Origin: Chalara sp. BL73
Taxonomy: Eukaryota; Ascomycota; Leotiomycetes; Helotiales
NCBI GenBank assembly: GCA_918026815.1
Contig: CAKJVC010000157.1
Coordinates: 1-64,000, forward strand
Reading direction: 5' to 3'
Length of the DNA: 64,000 nt
Under the pieces are notes generated by a model. It had not been told where the DNA came from and did no database searches. It was given only the letters and a program-made list of their open reading frames with translations. Every line of letters begins with the position of its first letter. The first letter of the stretch is position 1. This document shows positions 53,289 through 64,000 of this stretch, in pieces. The position numbers and the translations under genes were made by a program.

Positions 53289-53885
53289 TCAAAATGAGCA
53301 TGTAGCTGGTTCTCGATCTGCTGTTGTTAGCCACCAGAATTTATTGGCGCGGCCAGGAATACTCGCCTCATCTTGGTCTGTTTCTATCAGCAAAGGGTCT
53401 CGCTGGGACATGTGACTGGCTGCAGGCGATCGGCCGTCATTCCCACCTTCATCATCACTAGTGTCGTAACTTGCGTCTCTACTCGAAGATGCATGTAATC
53501 TGTCTCGTTCTGAGGATCTTAAGAGGCTATTCCAGCTATCCTCTCGCTTCATCATACGTTCCCTGAAACCAGTCATAGAGCTGCCGGCATGCTGTAAGGT
53601 GGCTTTCCCCTTTTCTGTTAAATCTAGAAGCCCGGCCCTCGTTTTTTGAAGAAAGTCTTCCGAGGTGTTTGTAAATTGGCCCAATGGGGGACGACCAATG
53701 AGAGGTGATACAGGCGAAGTAAGGCTTCTTTTGAAAGAAGGAGGATTCTTGGAACTCATTCCTCCTGTTTCTTCTATGAGCCCCAGTGCGCTCCTTCTCC
53801 CTATATCCCTGCTCTCGTCTTCATCTCTCTTGCGTTCTCTCTTGGGCTGACCAAAGTCAATCAGATCCTCGTCTAAGTCTTCCAT
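53289..53885 (-). CDS. Disordered 198-aa ORF, probably the 5' exon of the HET gene
   Basis: The ATG at 53885 opens 198 codons: MEDLDEDLIDFGQPKRERKR, a Ser/Pro-rich part, an amphipathic stretch (FLQKTRAGLLDLTEKGKATL) and an acidic end (LLIETDQDE). No known domain. If a GC-AG intron with donor GAG|GCGAGT near 53363 and acceptor CAG near 53318-53321 is removed (CTAAC branch site present), the frame continues QIENQLHAHFDNVRAAAETV straight into the HET protein. The longer N-terminus would be helical, and the whole protein about 1,090 residues. No GT donor gives this phase. As an alternative it is an independent small protein ending at 53289. Confidence 0.5.
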   Translation of the reverse strand: MEDLDEDLIDFGQPKRERKRDEDESRDIGRRSALGLIEETGGMSSKNPPSFKRSLTSPVSPLIGRPPLGQFTNTSEDFLQKTRAGLLDLTEKGKATLQHAGSSMTGFRERMMKREDSWNSLLRSSERDRLHASSSRDASYDTSDDEGGNDGRSPAASHMSQRDPLLIETDQDEASIPGRANKFWWLTTADREPATCSF

Positions 53886-55947
53886 AGCTACCCACGTTCA
53901 GTCGATTTGTGTTGTCGTTGCTCCAGATTCCTCCTCTAAAGACGCAACGACAATTGTGATCGTGAACACAAATTCTCAATATAGAGCACCAGGCCGGAAG
54001 TTGTGAGAGACAATGGCACCTGGACTGCCGTGCAGATGACACATGATTAAGAGGCAGACACCAATATCTCACCAATATATGAAGCAATACTCGGAGGCCC
54101 CGGAACAAGGCTGAGATATTGGAGAGGAGAGTGACGATATAGTACTGGTACCTTTGTATCTATCTGGTTTTCATCTCGAAACAATACTTGGGACCATGTA
54201 TCCTTGGTGGTCAGCTGGGTTGAAGGTTGGTGGATAAACTCATTCATTTGTTCATGAGCCCCAGAAATGACCCGATCATTTGCCGTTGAGGGTCGGAAGG
54301 TGGATAGTGCTGTTGATATTATAAAATTACCATGAGTGGTAAGTCACGGGGGAAGACGGCCCGTGGGGGAGGCGGTGGTTCGTCGTTTGGCCCAAACGGG
54401 ACGTGGGGTCGGGGGCCCGCCGGTTCAGGGTCAGGGCCATGTGCAGTTTACTTAAAAGTAAAACTCGAGGATATTGAGGCTGTTTCTTGCGCGTCACTGT
54501 ATAAAACCTCCAATATGTCAAACAAACCAGTCTAACCGAGGAGGAGCACAGGGGACGAGAGTTATTGAATTATCGAGAGTATTGGAAAACACAAGGGGGC
54601 CTTTTGGGGTTCTTCTTCTCTTCACGGAATGCTTCAACGTTGTCCCGAAGCATATACTGTATCTGTCCGCTTCCAACAATGTCCACTCACCCACAGCACC
54701 TACGACTAGTTTTATTTAGGTCAGCCGAGGGCAGGCACTTGCCTTTTCGAACCTGGCGAGGCGCTTTCTCCTCAGACATCGTTCATCATTTAACGTCAAT
54801 CAGGATGGGAAATGCGCCAGAATGGATCGGGTCGACAGGAACGAGAAGTATTTTGAAGAGTTATGATGTAAAGCCAAGTGGCATGAAAATAGCAACCGAG
54901 GAATAGTGGATACACTGCCGACCTTCTCAAGTGTAGGAGCAAGATATCAATATACTCCCCAAAGCATAACTGCCTTCACTTTGATCTCATCAAGTGTCTA
55001 GAGCGGAAGCCAGTATCTCAATCTGGCATCTGTACTTGTCAAATCAGCAAGAATGTTGGATTGCATGTTGTTATGGCTTGGCGCACCATCTATCTTTTCA
55101 TACAAATTCAAAAGCAACATTGAGTTTAGTTGGAGAAACCCGAGCCCTGTTAAAATTGACTTCAGTTCCGATACATCTTGCATAAGCAGGTTTACATATC
55201 ACATGTTGAATGCACAAGAGCTAAAGGGAATGCTCTGCAGCAGATGCAGTGTGGAGGACGCAAGTTCAACTCTAAATAGGCATAAAATACCTGGATCATC
55301 ACACTCTGCTTTCCCTCAAAGCTCCCAAATTCCCACGGTCCGATCACATCTGAACTTTCCTGGACCGGATATGTTCCAAACTTTCCGATACATTGGACAA
55401 GTATCCTTTCGAGGTTTTCCCATGTGCATCCGGAGGCGATATGCTTTATACACTTCAGTTGAACTAGTGAAGTGTTTTTTAATTTTACTTTTACCGCTGC
55501 AGCATATAGTTATGTTGTTGCCATTCCTGATCTCTCTCTTATCAAACCTTTAATGGCTTCGATTTGCCGAGGATGGAACCCAGAGCCCCTTGCAATGCAC
55601 GAGGGCAAAAGTAGTCCCACTAAAGTACTATCGTATTGGGCCTACGGCGCTCTACGCAGTTCATGATTGTGCAAGGTTATTCAACTAGGGCGAGGAGAGG
55701 CAGAGGCATTGTGTAAATGAGAAGAACATGCTCATATGAAACCATCTATTAAGGGTTGAAATGCAGAAAAAATGTATATCAATTCTCTAGAATTTCATCC
55801 AAGCTAATTCTATATCAATGCATACAGAGGAAATCCATCCTGGATCTCTAAGTGTAAACTCCAGATACACCCGTCATAAAGTCGTTATGCGCCGGTCGTC
55901 TTTGTGTATTGTTTGTACAGTCGGTTACAGTGTGGCCCAAAAAGAAT
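53886..55947. other. Intergenic region between the HET locus and uricase
   Basis: About 2 kb. The left part is probably promoter and leader of the minus-strand ORF at 53885; the right end is the uricase 3' flank. Open frames at 54332 (Gly-rich, 67 codons) and 55053 (166 codons) have no supporting motif, so I do not call them genes. Confidence 0.5.
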
Positions 55948-56959
55948 CTATAGTTTGGAGGAGATCTGGGAGCGGGCAACGTTGACCTTGATGAGGCCGT
56001 TGGGGCCAGACTGTGGCGCATAGACTTCAGCGTCTTTGCCGGTATTCCTGAGGCCTTTGTGCCAACTCAAATCTGGAGATCAATTAGTTTTGAGCTCGAT
56101 AAATCATGCTCTTAGAACATACCGATCTCAAAGTAGTGCTTGTTGGGTAAAGCGTAATCCACATTCTCGACCTCCGGTACAACATCTAGAATCTTGGTGC
56201 ACATCTTGTACATGGTATTTTGCACCGATGGGCTATCTTCTTCGGCAAATGTTTTCATGGTGATAGCCCTCGCATTTTCCCACGCCTTATCGAATTTGGG
56301 AATTGAGGCTTTGACCGCTGCAAGGCTAGGGAAGGTCTTCCAGCTCCATCCAGAGTCGACCTCAGTTGAGAGAATACGATCCCAGGTCTCTGGCAGAGTC
56401 GTATACTCATCTCGCACGAAACCGTGAAATTGCGAGCCTGTGCTCTTCAGGACGAGCAAGCCAACTATCCCACTGCGTATCTCAATTCCCTTATTTTTGT
56501 GTATCGCAGCTTCAACATTTCGTGTTTCGGCACCATCACGGTAGAAGGAGTGTGGGTGTGGCTTGCCATCAATAGTCATTCGTGTCCAGCGGTGGGTGAC
56601 AATCTTGATGTTCGCGGTAGTGATGTGGGGGTAGGTTTCGACGAAGTGAGTACCGAGTATGCTAGCGAAGAGCTCGGGAGGTGTGACTGGATGTTCTTTG
56701 GCCTTGATATAAACGGTGTTCTTCATCGAATCGGTGGCTACCACCACGCTGTTGTCTGCCTTGGTATATCTGAAGCAAGCGTCAGCATAAGGATATGGAG
56801 TGAGTCAATGGGGAATGCTTACGAGACATCGATTTCACCTTCTAGAAGGACGCAAACGGTCATTTCTGTGACAGTCTGAACGCCAGTCTCCTGATCCCTT
56901 TCGACTTTGTAGACACGGACATTGTCCTTGCCATATCGGGCGGAAGCTACTGTTGCCAT
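55948..56959 (-). CDS. uaZ: Urate oxidase (uricase), peroxisomal
   Basis: Three exons, 56959-56823, 56769-56123 and 56072-55948, with 53- and 50-bp introns, encode 302 residues, the normal length. It starts MATVASARYGKDNVRVYKV. The tunnel-fold tandem halves follow, with VATDSMKNTVYIKAKEHP (the Thr-Asp active-site region), THRWTRM, GLLVLKSTGSQFHGFVRDEY and NKHYFEIDLSWHKGL. The protein ends in SKL, the PTS1 peroxisomal signal. Uricase oxidises urate to 5-hydroxyisourate without a cofactor in purine breakdown, letting the fungus use purines as nitrogen. In Aspergillus the orthologue uaZ is under nitrogen and purine control; no GATA-site analysis was attempted here. Intact. Confidence 0.96.
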
Positions 56960-58927
56960 TGTAGAGTTGGAGGAGTGGTTATTGTTGAGGATTTGCACTT
57001 TGGGAGGTCAGGTACTGGAGAGGAGATAGTGGTTTGTATTTTGAAAGCAACTAATATGAAGATGCTAGTCCGTGACTGTTGAGGAAGAAGTCTTGGGGGA
57101 AGCTTCCTACTTATATGCAACTAGCTAGAGGACCACCCGCCGTCTAGCTTCGGCCAAAGAGGCTGATACGGCATCTTAGTCGAGGCCCCGCGGCCCTAAA
57201 AAAAAAGAAAATGCTTGTTGTCCATCACGAAGATCATCAAAGGACAATAGAGGGAATGGTGGTGAGTGGTCGTGGTACCTTCCGATGTCAATCGCATGTT
57301 TCGCTGAGGCTGTGGCCGATGTCCAGCTTGGAGGCGGAATGCGCCGACGAAGCGCGATAGCTACGGCGGACCTTTTCCAGCCTTCAGCCATTAATTGATT
57401 GCAACAACTAACACGGCTCAACTTGACGTCTGGGGAGAGTGAACCAAAAGAGCCTCTTTCGGGCTAGAGGATATTGAGAAAAAAAAAGAGAGAAAGATGG
57501 GGAGAAGACCTCTCTCTTCATTGATCGAATGAAGCTATTGATCATAAGTTCCAGCTAAAACCCATTACAGCATAAGTAGCCCTTATCGTAAGGAGGACAG
57601 CAACGTGTAACACAAGCTACATTTGTATCACCTTGAGCGACCTTATCAGGGTTGCACTGCATATCACCTTATCATTCACAGTATACAAGCCAGAAGGTGC
57701 AGCAGGAGGGTACAGGAGTTGTGATACCGAGGAGAAGAAAGCTGTAGGCCTATTGTTGTCAAGATGTTGACATGGCTGCCCATATTGTCTTGGAAGTATC
57801 CCAGAGCATTGGTATCTCCTCACGTCTTCTCAGCTTCAAATTACAAAAAAGTCAGATCAAATCCCGAGAAGAGTTTTCCAAAGACTGTTTCGACTTTCCG
57901 TTCCATCATTCTATTGGTGATGTTAAATGAATCAATAATTGGCCTTCTTAAATGCTCAAGAGCTCCTTGAAAAGGTGATGGATTCTTCCAGGACCTAGCC
58001 TTGGAATTATCCAATCGTGTATTCGGTATACCACAGAGAATCATTATACTGTTTAACAAGGCGATACTCGCTACTCCTTATGGGAAGATTTCTCACGTAT
58101 AGAGAAGGAGAAGAACTACCTTCCATTAAGAAGTCTAATTCCGGTGTATCTACAATGAAATAGACGCAGCCAGTGGGGCCAGCAGGTAGGGATGTCTGGC
58201 CATTCCGCGTATTTCATGATCTGTCTAGGCTTCCTTGAAAGTGGTATATCCCGCATGTCGAGGAAGAAACTTGCTAGTTATAAACCTGTTTTTGCACAAG
58301 GGCATCGCCTCGTATACCAAAGTAGGTTGGTTGTAAGGCTATACACATTTGCAGCTGTAACAATTACTCTGAAGAGCGTGGAGTTGAAGGAAAGTAAGCG
58401 CTGAGTCAAGAATATATTACAACTAAGTTCGACTATGGCCCATTGCTTCCCATATGATTTTATTTATCTGGGATATACCCATCTGGAGAACTCAACTGGT
58501 ATTTATCTAGAAGTGTTTCAACCTCAACCATCTTTGGTCGTCTTGAACCTAAAGCGGCGCTGTGTGTCTGTGCTGGACTGGGCTGGGCAGGCCTGTTGTC
58601 ATCCCTCATAGCCCCAATATAGCATACAATCGTTTTGGTAGCATCTCAAGATATCACATCCTGACTTTTATAATATCTTTCTTTTCGGACTTACGCCTCA
58701 CCTTCGTATTGGGGATCCCGTTAATCCTATTTCCCCTCGCAATACCCCCTATTGCCCCGGAATCACTCCCACACATCAGCTTCTAACTCGAACTGACACG
58801 AAACCAATCCTTTGATGCGCCAAACAGTATAGTTCTTTCATGCGGATGACTTAGAGGTCTGTCTAAACATATCACAAGACACATGTCCTTCCCCAGTAGA
58901 GGACGTTGATCCCACCACTTGGAGGAG
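56960..58927. other. Intergenic region between divergent uricase and RICTOR genes
   Basis: Nearly 2 kb between opposed start codons, holding both promoters. No open frame inside it shows a recognisable protein. Confidence 0.5.
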
Positions 58928-61900
58928 ATGGTGGGACCACCAAGTACGATGAGCTCGTCAGCAACGCCAACTCAAAAGACCCTTTATAATGCACAACCTC
59001 CGAATCCTCACAATACAAGCACAACGAGAACAAGTTTGGACAGAGATGGCTTACAACCGGGGACTGTCAATGGGAATCGGGGAATGTCCAATGTTGCCGC
59101 GTCCTTTGTACCGCGAGGATCATCTCTTGCGCCATCCCCAGCGCCAGGAAGCTTCAGTTCAACTGTCCGAGGTCAGCTTGTGCAGTCGAGGACGAATTCC
59201 AACCAGGATACGGGTGCTGCGATAAGGGAGAGCTTCGACAACTTAGATGAGCCGTACTCTGCTGGCCAGCAATTAGCTGGGTTACGAGACCAGCTCAATC
59301 GCGAAATGAAGATTAAGGAGGGTAGTGAAAACATGCTGGAAGCGCTGAATAATAAAAAGGCAAAACAGACAAAGGAACAGCGGCAGAGGGTCGAAGCGGA
59401 GCTCACGATATCAAACCAGAAGATAAAGAATTTGAGAAATCAGATTACTGAGTTGCAAAGACCAAAGCTCCCTGCCACGCCAACAAGAAGTCGCATGGAA
59501 GGTCTTTTCCAGAGTAGCAATGGATTGCGGTCTCCACAAAGCGTTTCCAAAAGCGTGGCTGGATCAGATATCGAGGAACCTACTGAATCGCCTACATATG
59601 CCCTCGCCGAAATTCTACAGGCGCTTGAGGTTGAGGGCTTGACACCGGATTATTATGTAGAGCGTGCGAACAAGCTTGTTGAGCTATTTAAAAGACACCC
59701 AACGCTGAAATACGACCTAGTTTGGTCCATCTTCGGTTTGCGAATACAAGTCATGCTTCTTAGTGAGAGCCGCGAAGTTGTAGCAGCTGGTTATCGAATA
59801 ACTCGGTACGCGATATCTGACATAAGTTCATTGCAGAAGATCCGCGCTCTAAATACGGACTATCTGGTAGTTCTGTAAGTTGATATTACTCAAGGCAATT
59901 CGAAACGTGCTCACATGTTTATAGTTCGCTAATCAAGGAGAGAAAAGCGGATGTAGAGCGAGAGCAGGCGCTCAAGTTTGTTCGTGCTTTTCTAGAGGTC
60001 AAGGGTGGCGTATCAGAGATTTCTAGAGCAGTTATGAGGACAATTGCAGCCGTAGCCGAACATACAGAAGATCGATTGCGGCCTATCTGCATAGAAACTC
60101 TCGCTGAGATCATGGTTCGCGATCCCGCCTTGGTAGTTGCTAGCGGAGGATTACGACCGCTGGCTGATGCTTTGGGAGAAGGAAGCTATGAGGCATCAGA
60201 AAGTCTGACAGCGGCGTTCCTTTTCTTGCTGGATGCGCCACAACGGAGGAAATATCTTCGCTCCGGGCATGAACTCGAAGCACTCTTCATCGCTTTTACA
60301 GATTCTCTGTTTGCCAAAGAAACTATTCTGAAGCAAAACTCCAAGGCCATATCGTATGCTCTGAAATCGTGGCCGGGACTTATGACTCTATCGATGTACA
60401 ATTTCAGAGCTATAAAGTCCTTGATTTCGTGCCTGATGCTACCTAATCCGACAATCCGCGAGACGGTTATTGAGTTACTGTATAGTCTACTTCGAATCAA
60501 GTCGCCAGGGTGGGCTACTTCCTTCTTGGCTGGCAGGCGACTGACAACTTATGGCCGCGTAGCGACTCTCAAATCGAGCCAACCAAAGACCGCAACTCAA
60601 TCAAGTGAGGAAGAGCCTGGTGACAAGAACTTCGTGGACCATTATACCTCTCTTTTACTTGCGGTGTTAATATCTTCGGGTCTCATGCCTGGACTGCTTC
60701 AAGTCACTCGAGAGACAGACAATCCAATGTTTAAGCGAAAAACTACTCTGCTGATTGGAGAAGTACTAAAGCTTGCAAGTGCCTTGTTACCTTCAAGCTG
60801 GAGCAGTGATTTGCAGCTTCTACCGGAATTGTTCGCCGCTGCGTCACAATTTAGTGACGACAAACGATTTGATGCTACTGGAACAGTATATCAGATCAGT
60901 AGTGTAAGCCGAACATTATACCGATCCACTCCAACTGCGAGTAATGCTCTCGTTGGCTCTATCAATGAAAGCCATGACAATCTAACTGTCCTTGACGACC
61001 AACCTAAACCTCATCTCAATCTCATTCTAGATGAAACAACATTTCGGGCTCTCATCGTGGAAACTCAAGTTCTCTCTAGCACCAACCCTACGAAGTGGAA
61101 GTGGGACATAATCCTAAAGATTATTGAAGGCCCACTCCTGAATGGAAAACGACTCGATGAAGCAATTAAGGCGTCGAAATTCTTTAAAAGGCTCATGAGC
61201 TTCTATAGGCCTTTCAAATTCAAGTTCACCTCAATGAGAAAGTCAAGAGGTAACGAGAAGTATGTCACAGTTGGTTGTGCACTAATGCATACTCTTCTTC
61301 AGACACCTGAAGGCGTTCGATACTTAGCAGATAATAAACTGTTGCGGCAACTCGCCGAATGCCTTGCGCAGTGTGATCCAGTAAGACGATACCCAGAGCA
61401 ATATGCCCATTATTCTAATGTCTCACAGTCAAGTGGAATTACCGCTCCGTCACCGATGTTCTCTAAAGAGCAATTGGCAGAAACATTATGTAGTGGCTAC
61501 TTCCCCATGATTGGAGTTTTAAGTGGCGATATAAGAGGTCTCCAAATGCTTGACAGATGGCGAATGATAAATATGATGTATCACATTATAGATCTTAAGC
61601 AACGACCAGATCTGATCAAATTACTACTGCAGCATTTCGACTATAGCTTACCCGGACACCCAAGAGTTTTACTTTCCAAAGCTCTTACGGCGGGCTCAAA
61701 GGAGATTCGAATATTCGCAACGACTGTTTTAAGAAAGTATTCTAGCAGGGCACGTTCCAATGGCGCTGTTAATCAGGGATTGGGGGATTCGAAATGGGCA
61801 ATCCAACTGCTAGTTACGCAACTCTATGATCCTGAAGTTGAGGTCTGCGCTACGGCCATCAAGATTCTTGAGGAGGCATGCAACCGAAAGAGTTACTTAG

Positions 61901-63027
61901 AGTATATCGTGGAGTGTCGTCCGGCATTGGACCATCTTGGCGAAATCGGCGCCCCATTGTTATTACGATTTCTCTCGACATCCATTGGATATCACTATCT
62001 AGATGGCTTGGACTATATCAGCAATGAAATGGATGATTGGTTTCTAGGTCGGAACGATACTTATGTAGGAGTGGTTGAAGCTAGCTTGGCCCGCTCCTTC
62101 GGTGAAATCTCCGAGGATAGCCCAAATAGATTCAGCATAGATGAGGATAGCTTTGAGATGGAAGGAGACAATGACGCTCATGTTCCTCCACATTTTTATA
62201 GGGAATTGACGAGGACTAAGGAAGGCTGCAAACTCTTACGAGACAAAGGCCATTTTGATGAGTTTGCAAACAATATCCGAGACTATGGCATGCTCTCAGA
62301 TGATCACGAGTTGATACTCAAAGTGAAAGGTTGCTTATGGGCAGTTGGCAATGTTGGATCAATGGAGCTTGGGGCTCCATTTCTGGAGGAGTCTGATGTA
62401 GTGGGAAACATCGTGAAGATAGCCGAATCTCACGAGATAATGAGTTTGCGGGGAACGGCGTTCTTCGTTTTAGGCCTCATCTCGCGAAGTGTCCATGGGT
62501 TGGAGATCCTCTCAGAACATGGTTGGGAGAGCAATACGACAACGATGGGTGTATCACTTGGTCTCTGCATACCTCAGAACTTGCGAAAACTCTTCTCATA
62601 TCAACCTTGGAAGCACGAAACAATTTTGGACATCATAGAGGCTGACACTAAAAAAGCGGAGGTCGCAGCAGCTAAGGTAGATGATGACGTCGTCAACGCA
62701 CGAATTCTAGAGCTCATCATGGAGCTCGGTAACACAGTTCTAAAGAACAGAGCGATGACAGAACTGATGCATCTTAAAACGCGAAAAGCACCTGGATTCA
62801 AGGAGCCGGCACTATTCAAAAAAGTTCTAATTCTATTGGAATGCCACCAGTTCCGTCTGAATATTCGTCGATTTGCGATTGATCTCTTCGACAAGACCAT
62901 CATGCGACAAATCGTACTTGACGAGGAAAGCAGCGACGAACAATCTGGTAGCGATGATGACGATGATATGAGTGAAGGTCGGACGGAGAGACAGCGCAGT
63001 ATAAGCGACCTCTCCAATGTCACTTGA
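58928..63027 (+). CDS. TORC2 subunit RICTOR/Ste16/Avo3
   Basis: Two exons, 58928-59874 and 59925-63027, with a 50-bp intron, encode 1,349 residues. The in-frame ATG at 58928 is used; another (MSSSATPTQ) follows seven codons later. The N-terminal 120 residues are Ser/Pro-rich, followed by a coiled coil (REMKIKEGSENMLEAL to LRNQITELQ). The conserved RICTOR N-terminal helical-repeat domain starts near the intron (SLIKERKADVEREQALKFVR, CIETLAEIMVRDP, ALKSWPGLMTLS, LMLPNPTIRETVIELLYSLL). Middle and C-terminal conserved blocks include FKFTSMRKSRGN, HPRVLLSKALTAGSKEIR, KGCLWAVGNVGS and GTAFFVLGLISRS. The tail is acidic (DEESSDEQSGSDDDDD). S. pombe Ste16 and yeast Avo3 are the functional relatives. 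TORC2 acts at the plasma membrane on AGC kinases in polarity, actin and stress control. Intact. Confidence 0.94.
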
Positions 63028-64000
63028 ATTAGAGCATGTGATCAGGATATATGTACGATTAGAGTGGCACGGATGCACGTTTTTGGTCTAGGAATGGGTA
63101 GTCAGATCTGCTGATGGTTTGAACTTTATCAACTCGGATGTACCCATAGGTAACTTATTGCATGGCGGTATGGCGGGCGTTCCCGGAAGGGCATGGTGTT
63201 TCAGGGAAGGGTCTATAGGATCCGGAGTGCAATGAAAAGTTCTTCTCCTCATCCGTATCGCGGTGCTGCTTCAGCGTGGTTACGAACTCGTTTTCTAATT
63301 TTACTTTGATCGTTCGACGTGAGAAATGTGAGTGCAAGCATGTCCCAAAACTGGCGCGTTTTATTTTTATTTCTCAAAGTCCAACTTATAGAGGAGTTAC
63401 CTTAAGGGGCGCGACTCTCACCCATCCCTATCTATGAAAATTAAAACTAGGATAGCATGTGCACCCAAGGCATCCTTGAGATTCTCTAAAGTACCTCTAG
63501 CTAACCCTGTCGCCACATGCTATTCGTGCTGTCAAATATTCCTTTATTGTGTGGTCTTACTCTGTTAGTCATGAGTCGCTAGGATAATCATGGTTGATTA
63601 CTGTACATCCAGAACCTCAGATTTCAGAAGTGGAATCTCAGTGGCCTATCATTCATTTGCGAAGCTTGACCGGAGAGCCATTCTGAGCGTAGGGCAATAG
63701 AAGAGAACTTAAACGCGTATTTATTGCAAGTGCCACAGGATAAACATACCTAATGTTATAGCGACAACGTAGGAAGGCTCAACATCGATTTTCAATAACA
63801 CAACTTCTACTTTTATCAGCTACTATCGGCGGAACCTTTTCACACAGCATACTAACAGAGTAATACTGCGCGGGTCTTCTCTTGGACGATGTATTGCTCT
63901 ATTTTGATAGAAAAGAAGCCATGATAAGTGGTGCTGTATGCCAAGCTGTCACAAAGCTTATTTAGTCTTGGCTTTGTAGATCAGCCTGGGCACAACGAGG
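63028..64000. other. 3' flank of RICTOR, no further gene seen
   Basis: The last 970 bp contain no supportable coding region on either strand. A neighbour could start beyond the window edge. Confidence 0.5.

Noticed and set aside
54332..54535. Gly-rich ORF beginning MSGKSRGKTARGGGGG, vaguely like a histone H2A start
   Set aside because: The resemblance ends after a few residues; there is no histone fold, and the composition is that of a GC-rich tract.
55053..55553. 166-codon plus-strand ORF next to uricase
   Set aside because: No motif, no orthologue recognised, and it lies in the uricase 3' flank with other overlapping frames.

Overview
The window reads as nuclear DNA of a filamentous ascomycete, probably Leotiomycetes/Helotiales. 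Genes are intron-bearing with short introns (mostly 49-60 bp), GTAAGT/GTATGT-type donors and CTAAC/CTGAC branch sites. The gene set (CON7, metacaspase with a Q/G/Y-rich head, HET protein, peroxisomal uricase, RICTOR/Ste16) is typical of Pezizomycotina. The order-level placement is inference. No viral, transposon, CRISPR, tRNA or rRNA feature was recognised.

Layout. 1-5008: no recognisable gene. 5009-6849 (-): CON7-type C2H2 transcription factor, five exons. 6850-18384: an 11.5 kb stretch with no gene I can support, holding several low-complexity tracts. 18385-19219 (-) ESCRT-II VPS22/SNF8 and 19450-20056 (+) ribosomal protein uS9/RPS16 share a 230 bp divergent promoter.

20918-46602: a 12.84 kb direct tandem duplication of a core housekeeping block: RPS14 (-), prephenate dehydrogenase TYR1 (+), AAR2 (-), a conserved 133-aa protein (+), metacaspase (+) and eIF3c/NIP1 (+). 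I found 15 indels and 2 substitutions between the copies, and the indels account exactly for the 9 bp length difference. Every coding lesion in copy 2 lies in its first 2.8 kb (RPS14, TYR1). Every clear coding lesion in copy 1 lies in its last 8 kb (AAR2, 133-aa gene, metacaspase, eIF3c). Copy 1 eIF3c is also cut off at the blunt junction 33764/33765. This polarity is what two overlapping contig ends joined without merging would give, so the duplication may be an assembly artefact over a single-copy locus. A real, very recent tandem duplication is the alternative. Each gene has one intact version: RPS14 and TYR1 in copy 1, AAR2, the 133-aa gene, metacaspase and eIF3c in copy 2.

47014-53885 looks more accessory: a disrupted NTF2/SnoaL-like gene (47741-48548), a small secreted four-cysteine protein (48725-49357, -), a HET-domain protein (50579-53206, -) and an upstream disordered ORF that may be its first exon (53289-53885, -). 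55948-56959 (-) is uricase with a C-terminal SKL peroxisomal signal. 58928-63027 (+) is the TORC2 subunit RICTOR/Ste16/Avo3.

There are no operons. The genes serve translation (RPS14, RPS16, eIF3c), splicing (AAR2), tyrosine synthesis (TYR1), endosomal sorting (VPS22), purine breakdown (uricase), TOR signalling (RICTOR), morphogenesis (CON7), stress or death proteolysis (metacaspase) and nonself recognition (HET).
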